Assembly (NCBI GenBank): GCA_036524675.1
Contig: DATDBU010000116.1
Location: 79,947-143,946 of the forward strand
DNA: 64,000 nucleotides
Reading direction: 5' to 3'
From: DATDAW01 sp036524675
GTDB lineage: Bacteria; Verrucomicrobiota; Verrucomicrobiia; Chthoniobacterales; DASVRZ01
In this document: positions 62,098 to 64,000 of the stretch, piece by piece
Position numbering within the stretch: position 1 is the first letter of the stretch
Layout of the letters: every line of letters starts with the position of its first letter
Notes under the pieces: model-generated
What the model saw: the letters and a program-made list of their open reading frames with translations, nothing else
Told to the model about the DNA's origin: nothing
Database searches by the model: none
Position numbers and translations under genes: made by a program

Positions 62098-62331
62098 ATG
62101 AGCATGACCGTTGAACAAATCGCAGAAGCGGCGCTTTCCCTGCCGAGCGAGGCGCGGGCGCTGCTTGCCGACCGACTCGTGGAAAGCCTCGACCCGGCAG
62201 AAGATGGTTACGTCCGGCAGCTTTGGGCCGCCGAGGCTTTACGCCGCCGCGACGACGTTCGCAGCGGCCGGGTCAAGACTATTCCGAGCGAGGAGGCTCT
62301 TGCTCGTGTCAGGCGCGCTGTCGCCCGATGA
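62098..62331 (+). CDS. Addiction-module antitoxin (TIGR02574 family, unstable antitoxin)
   Basis: A 77-residue protein (MTVEQIAEAALSLPSEARALLADRLVESLDP, then a Trp-Glu-Arg-rich tail with SGRVKTIPSEEAL), the standard form of the family partnered by RelE/ParE toxins. The toxin ATG overlaps the antitoxin stop by 4 bases. Confidence 0.9.
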   Translation: MSMTVEQIAEAALSLPSEARALLADRLVESLDPAEDGYVRQLWAAEALRRRDDVRSGRVKTIPSEEALARVRRAVAR

Positions 62332-62483
62332 GGTATGAGTTCCATCCCGAGGCTCTCGACGAGTATGAGGCCGCGGCGAGTTTCTACGTTTCTACGCCGG
62401 TTGTCAGCCGGGTCTTGAGCTTCGGTTTATGGCTCTTCTTTGACCACGAGGAAGACAGCCGACCGGAACGCGTCATCGGTTGA
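62328..62483 (+). pseudogene. RelE/ParE-type toxin, truncated
   Basis: Starts correctly (MRYEFHPEALDEYEAAASFYVS) but after 22 residues leaves the family, runs 29 unrelated residues and stops at 62483. Normal members are about 100 residues and hold the active site near the C-terminus, so this copy lacks it. The antitoxin is intact; the toxin is not. Confidence 0.85.
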
Positions 62484-62514
62484 ACGGGGCGAAGAAAGCC
62501 GCGACTGATAGTGC

Positions 62515-62751
62515 ATGAATTACCGCGAGCGCATCACCATTGACCCCGGAATCCGCAGCGGCAAGCCATATATCCGGGGAACGCGCATTACCGTGGCGGA
62601 CATTTTCGATTATCTCGGTGGTGGCATGAGCGTAGCTGAGGTGCTCGACGATTTTCCCGATCTCACCGCCGACGACATCCAGGCGTGTTTTGCGTTCGCC
62701 GCAGACCGGGATCGCCGCCTGAATGTCGTTCCGCATGAAGCTGCTCTTTGA
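62515..62751 (+). CDS. DUF433 antitoxin (VapB45-like), intact copy
   Basis: A 78-residue protein (NYRERITIDPGIRSGKPYIRGTRITVADIFDYLGGGMSVAEVLDDFPDLTADDIQACFAFA), a full DUF433. It overlaps the downstream DUF5615 start at 62735. Twin of the relic at 59753. Confidence 0.92.
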   Translation: MNYRERITIDPGIRSGKPYIRGTRITVADIFDYLGGGMSVAEVLDDFPDLTADDIQACFAFAADRDRRLNVVPHEAAL

Positions 62752-62926
62752 TGAAAACCTGTCGCCAAAGCTCTCCAGCTTGCTGACGACTTCTTTCCCC
62801 GGCAGCGCGCATGCCCGCGAGAAGCCACCACATTTACACGATGGACGGCAGAATAGAGCGACAAAGCGAGCATCAACGTCGGCGGGTGAGAGGGTGCCTT
62901 TAACCCAAAAACAGCTTTCAACTTGA
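62735..62926 (+). pseudogene. DUF5615 toxin truncated by a junction to unrelated DNA
   Basis: MKLLFDENLSPKLSSLLTTSFPGSAHAREK is a good DUF5615 (PIN-like) start. After about residue 29 the sequence shifts into foreign DNA (from about 62820) and stops at 62926. Beyond the junction it overlaps the relic at 62836-62889. Confidence 0.88.
62836..62889 (+). pseudogene. 3'-end relic of a paralogue of the 57964-58677 gene
   Basis: AGCGACAAAGCGAGCATCAACG continues to CGGCGGGTGA (62857-62889), translating SDKASINVGG, matching SDEASINVGG at the end of the 57964 gene (58648-58677). Upstream it also matches in spirit (IYTMDGR like IYRLDDSR) but is one base out of frame and has TAG for the Trp codon. The wording after the stop (CTTTAACC) resembles the sequence after 58677. 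Confidence 0.75.
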
Positions 62927-63018
62927 AATCACGAATCACGGAAATATGAGCCGAACAAGGCCCCGCAGGCGAACAGTTCCGGCGTCGCTGAGCTCGGGGT
63001 CGTTAGACGTTTCCGCGC

Positions 63019-63046
63019 TTGCCCTGAAATCGGCAGAACGTATTCT
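63019..63046 (+). promoter_or_regulatory. Promoter of the pemI/pemK-like pair, predicted leaderless
   Basis: TTGCCC (63019-63024), 16-base spacer, TATTCT (63041-63046), then 6 bases to ATG 63053. Same -10 and distance as at 62063-62091. Confidence 0.65.
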
Positions 63047-63052
63047 CTTTAC

Positions 63053-63271
63053 ATGATTCAGACCATCGAAGCCATCGTTGACGAGCGCGGCGCAGTACGT
63101 CTGCTCGAACCGCTCCATCTCGACCGACGCCACCGGGCGTTAGTTACGATTCTGGCTGACGAGCCTTCGGATGCGCACGAGACGGCGCTCCTGAGCGAGG
63201 CATCTCTGGCCGAGGATTGGAACCGCCCCGAGGAAGACGCCGCATGGTCACACCTACAGCCGGCTCCGTAG
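63053..63271 (+). CDS. Antitoxin partner of the PemK-like toxin
   Basis: A 72-residue protein (IQTIEAIVDERGAVRLLEPLHLDRRHRALVTILADEP), resembling small beta-rich AbrB-like or DUF104-type antitoxins. It overlaps the PemK-like gene by 28 bases. The C-terminal tail (SEASLAEDWNRPEEDAAW) is a likely toxin-binding region. Confidence 0.75.
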   Translation: MIQTIEAIVDERGAVRLLEPLHLDRRHRALVTILADEPSDAHETALLSEASLAEDWNRPEEDAAWSHLQPAP

Positions 63272-63587
63272 TGCTCGTTCCGTTCCCGTTTTCGGACCTG
63301 TCGCAGTCGAAGCGCCGTCCGACGGTGGTGCTGGCCAATGTGGAGCGCGGCGACTGGATTCTCTGTCAGGTTACGAGCAAGCCGTATGCGGACGCTCGCG
63401 CTGTGGAGCTTACGGACGCGGATTTCGAACATGGCAGTTTGCGACTCGTGAGCTACGCGAGGCCAGCCAAGCTCTTCACGGCACACGAAAGTCTTTCGTT
63501 TCCGAGGCCGGCGTGCTCCTTGCCGGGTCGCTCAAAAGAATCACTGATGAAGTCGTCTCTGTTATTCAACGAAACGCCCCTGAATAA
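63244..63587 (+). pseudogene. MazF/PemK-family toxin with a one-base deletion
   Basis: MVTPTAGSVVLVPFPFSDLSQSKRRPTVVLANVERGDWILCQVTSKPYADARAVELTDADF, then RLVSYARPAKLFTAHESLSF is normal PemK. Near 63499-63501 (TTT) the frame is lost; adding one T restores SEAGVLLAGSLKRITDEVVSVIQRN and the stop at 63585-63587. A single-base gap in a T run could be a sequencing error. Confidence 0.88.
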
Positions 63588-63613
63588 CTGTTTTGTAAGT
63601 GGTTAGCACCCCA

Positions 63614-63632
63614 CCCGCGCGCTGCGCGCGGG
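63614..63632. repeat. GC hairpin CCCGCGCG-CTG-CGCGCGGG
   Basis: An exact 8-base inverted repeat with a 3-base loop after the PemK-like gene. It lacks a T run, so it is not a standard Rho-independent terminator; it may be a Rho-linked end or a recombination remnant. Confidence 0.6.
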
Positions 63633-64000
63633 CAATGGGAGAAGAAGGCAAGCGGATTTTGTACTCATTTAGGCGCGGCCCCGCCATTCGTAACGCCTTC
63701 ATCATCACGGTCGAGATTCTACTTTCTGAGGAGGCAGGAATGAGTTGCATGCCGGGTGGCTTTGGCTCGTTTTTGCAGGTTGGAGAGACGTTTGTTAATG
63801 GCAGATGGGGTGCAGGGTTTATCGGTAGTAATCATCGCGTAGAGGATTGGGCCACGGCAACGATGCCTTCGGCTTTTCCAAGCCGCGCTTTATTCGCGGG
63901 TCATGCATATTTAGACACGCTCTAACCCGCTGACGCTTCGGTTGACAACGAATTTACGGACGTGGATCGCAGGCGCTGAATGACCTCCCCCCGCTGCAGC
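63633..64000. other. Gene-poor end of the window
   Basis: No supported gene. A weak open frame from 63599 to 63925 has no family features. Inverted ends or attC-like sites were sought and not found. Confidence 0.5.

Noticed and set aside
63614..63632. Rho-independent terminator
   Set aside because: The stem is strong but no T run follows on either side.
56276..64000. An integron cassette array with attC sites
   Set aside because: Short plus-strand cassettes suggested it, but I could not find paired GTTRRRY and RYYYAAC sites with the right fold between genes, and no integrase.

Overview
The window reads as a chromosomal segment of a Gram-negative bacterium of the phylum Verrucomicrobiota, probably a soil or sediment lineage near Spartobacteria/Chthoniobacterales (rank below phylum is a guess). 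The main reason is a five-gene block (10870-17846) that matches, in order and in sequence features, the Akkermansia Amuc_1098-Amuc_1102 pilus locus, including a clear homologue of the immunologically active protein Amuc_1100. An LptF/G permease, a Pup-ligase/Dop family enzyme and a K+-independent type membrane pyrophosphatase are compatible with this.

Layout. 1-5424 (minus): a large Lhr-type helicase running off the left edge, a DHA2 drug-efflux pump and a ParA ATPase. 5511-20390 (all minus): a class III adenylate cyclase, RNase D, Rho, CoaE, then the pilus block (secretin, Amuc_1099-like, Amuc_1100/PilO-like, PilM-PilN fusion, Amuc_1102-like), then a UDP-glucuronate decarboxylase and a polyprenyl-phosphate sugar transferase. 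The tight spacing and start/stop overlaps from the pilus genes through coaE, rho and rnd suggest one long transcript. 20432-24641: type I dehydroquinase, an AAA+ ATPase with a small partner, and an LptF/G permease. 24888-31511: nuoEFGHIJK, interrupted by three inverted-repeat intergenic elements; nuoLMN do not follow. 31562-39425: secreted FG-GAP protein, hppA, an orphan Dop/PafA homologue, a metallo-beta-lactamase, DUF2752 and GYF/Yip1 membrane proteins. 39680-48164: tRNA-Gly, a secreted protein with heptapeptide FDKG repeats, rpoZ, smpB, terC, ymdB, an amidase, trxA, rplI and dnaB. 48181-49779: a DUF4912 protein with a Ser/Trp/Gly-rich tract.

49780-56223 is accessory: a decayed MFS gene, thpR, cyanase, a frameshifted LysR, pirin, two YcaC-like hydrolases with a clean terminator, and a divergent LysR. 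56276-64000 is a cluster of toxin-antitoxin modules on the plus strand (two YefM/YoeB, two DUF433/DUF5615, HicB, ParE-type, PemK), a TIR protein, an EVE-like protein, DUF6883/DUF4926, and many relics with nonsense, frameshift, start-codon and junction damage. Three antitoxin genes here share a promoter placed so close to the ATG that their mRNAs should be leaderless.

The most interesting items are the complete Amuc_1098-1102-like locus fused to the coaE-rho-rnd housekeeping run, the orphan Pup-ligase family enzyme, the leaderless-promoter pattern in the antitoxin genes, the TIR gene and its repeated upstream neighbour, and the inverted-repeat elements inside the nuo operon. All functional statements are from reading the sequence; no searches were run.
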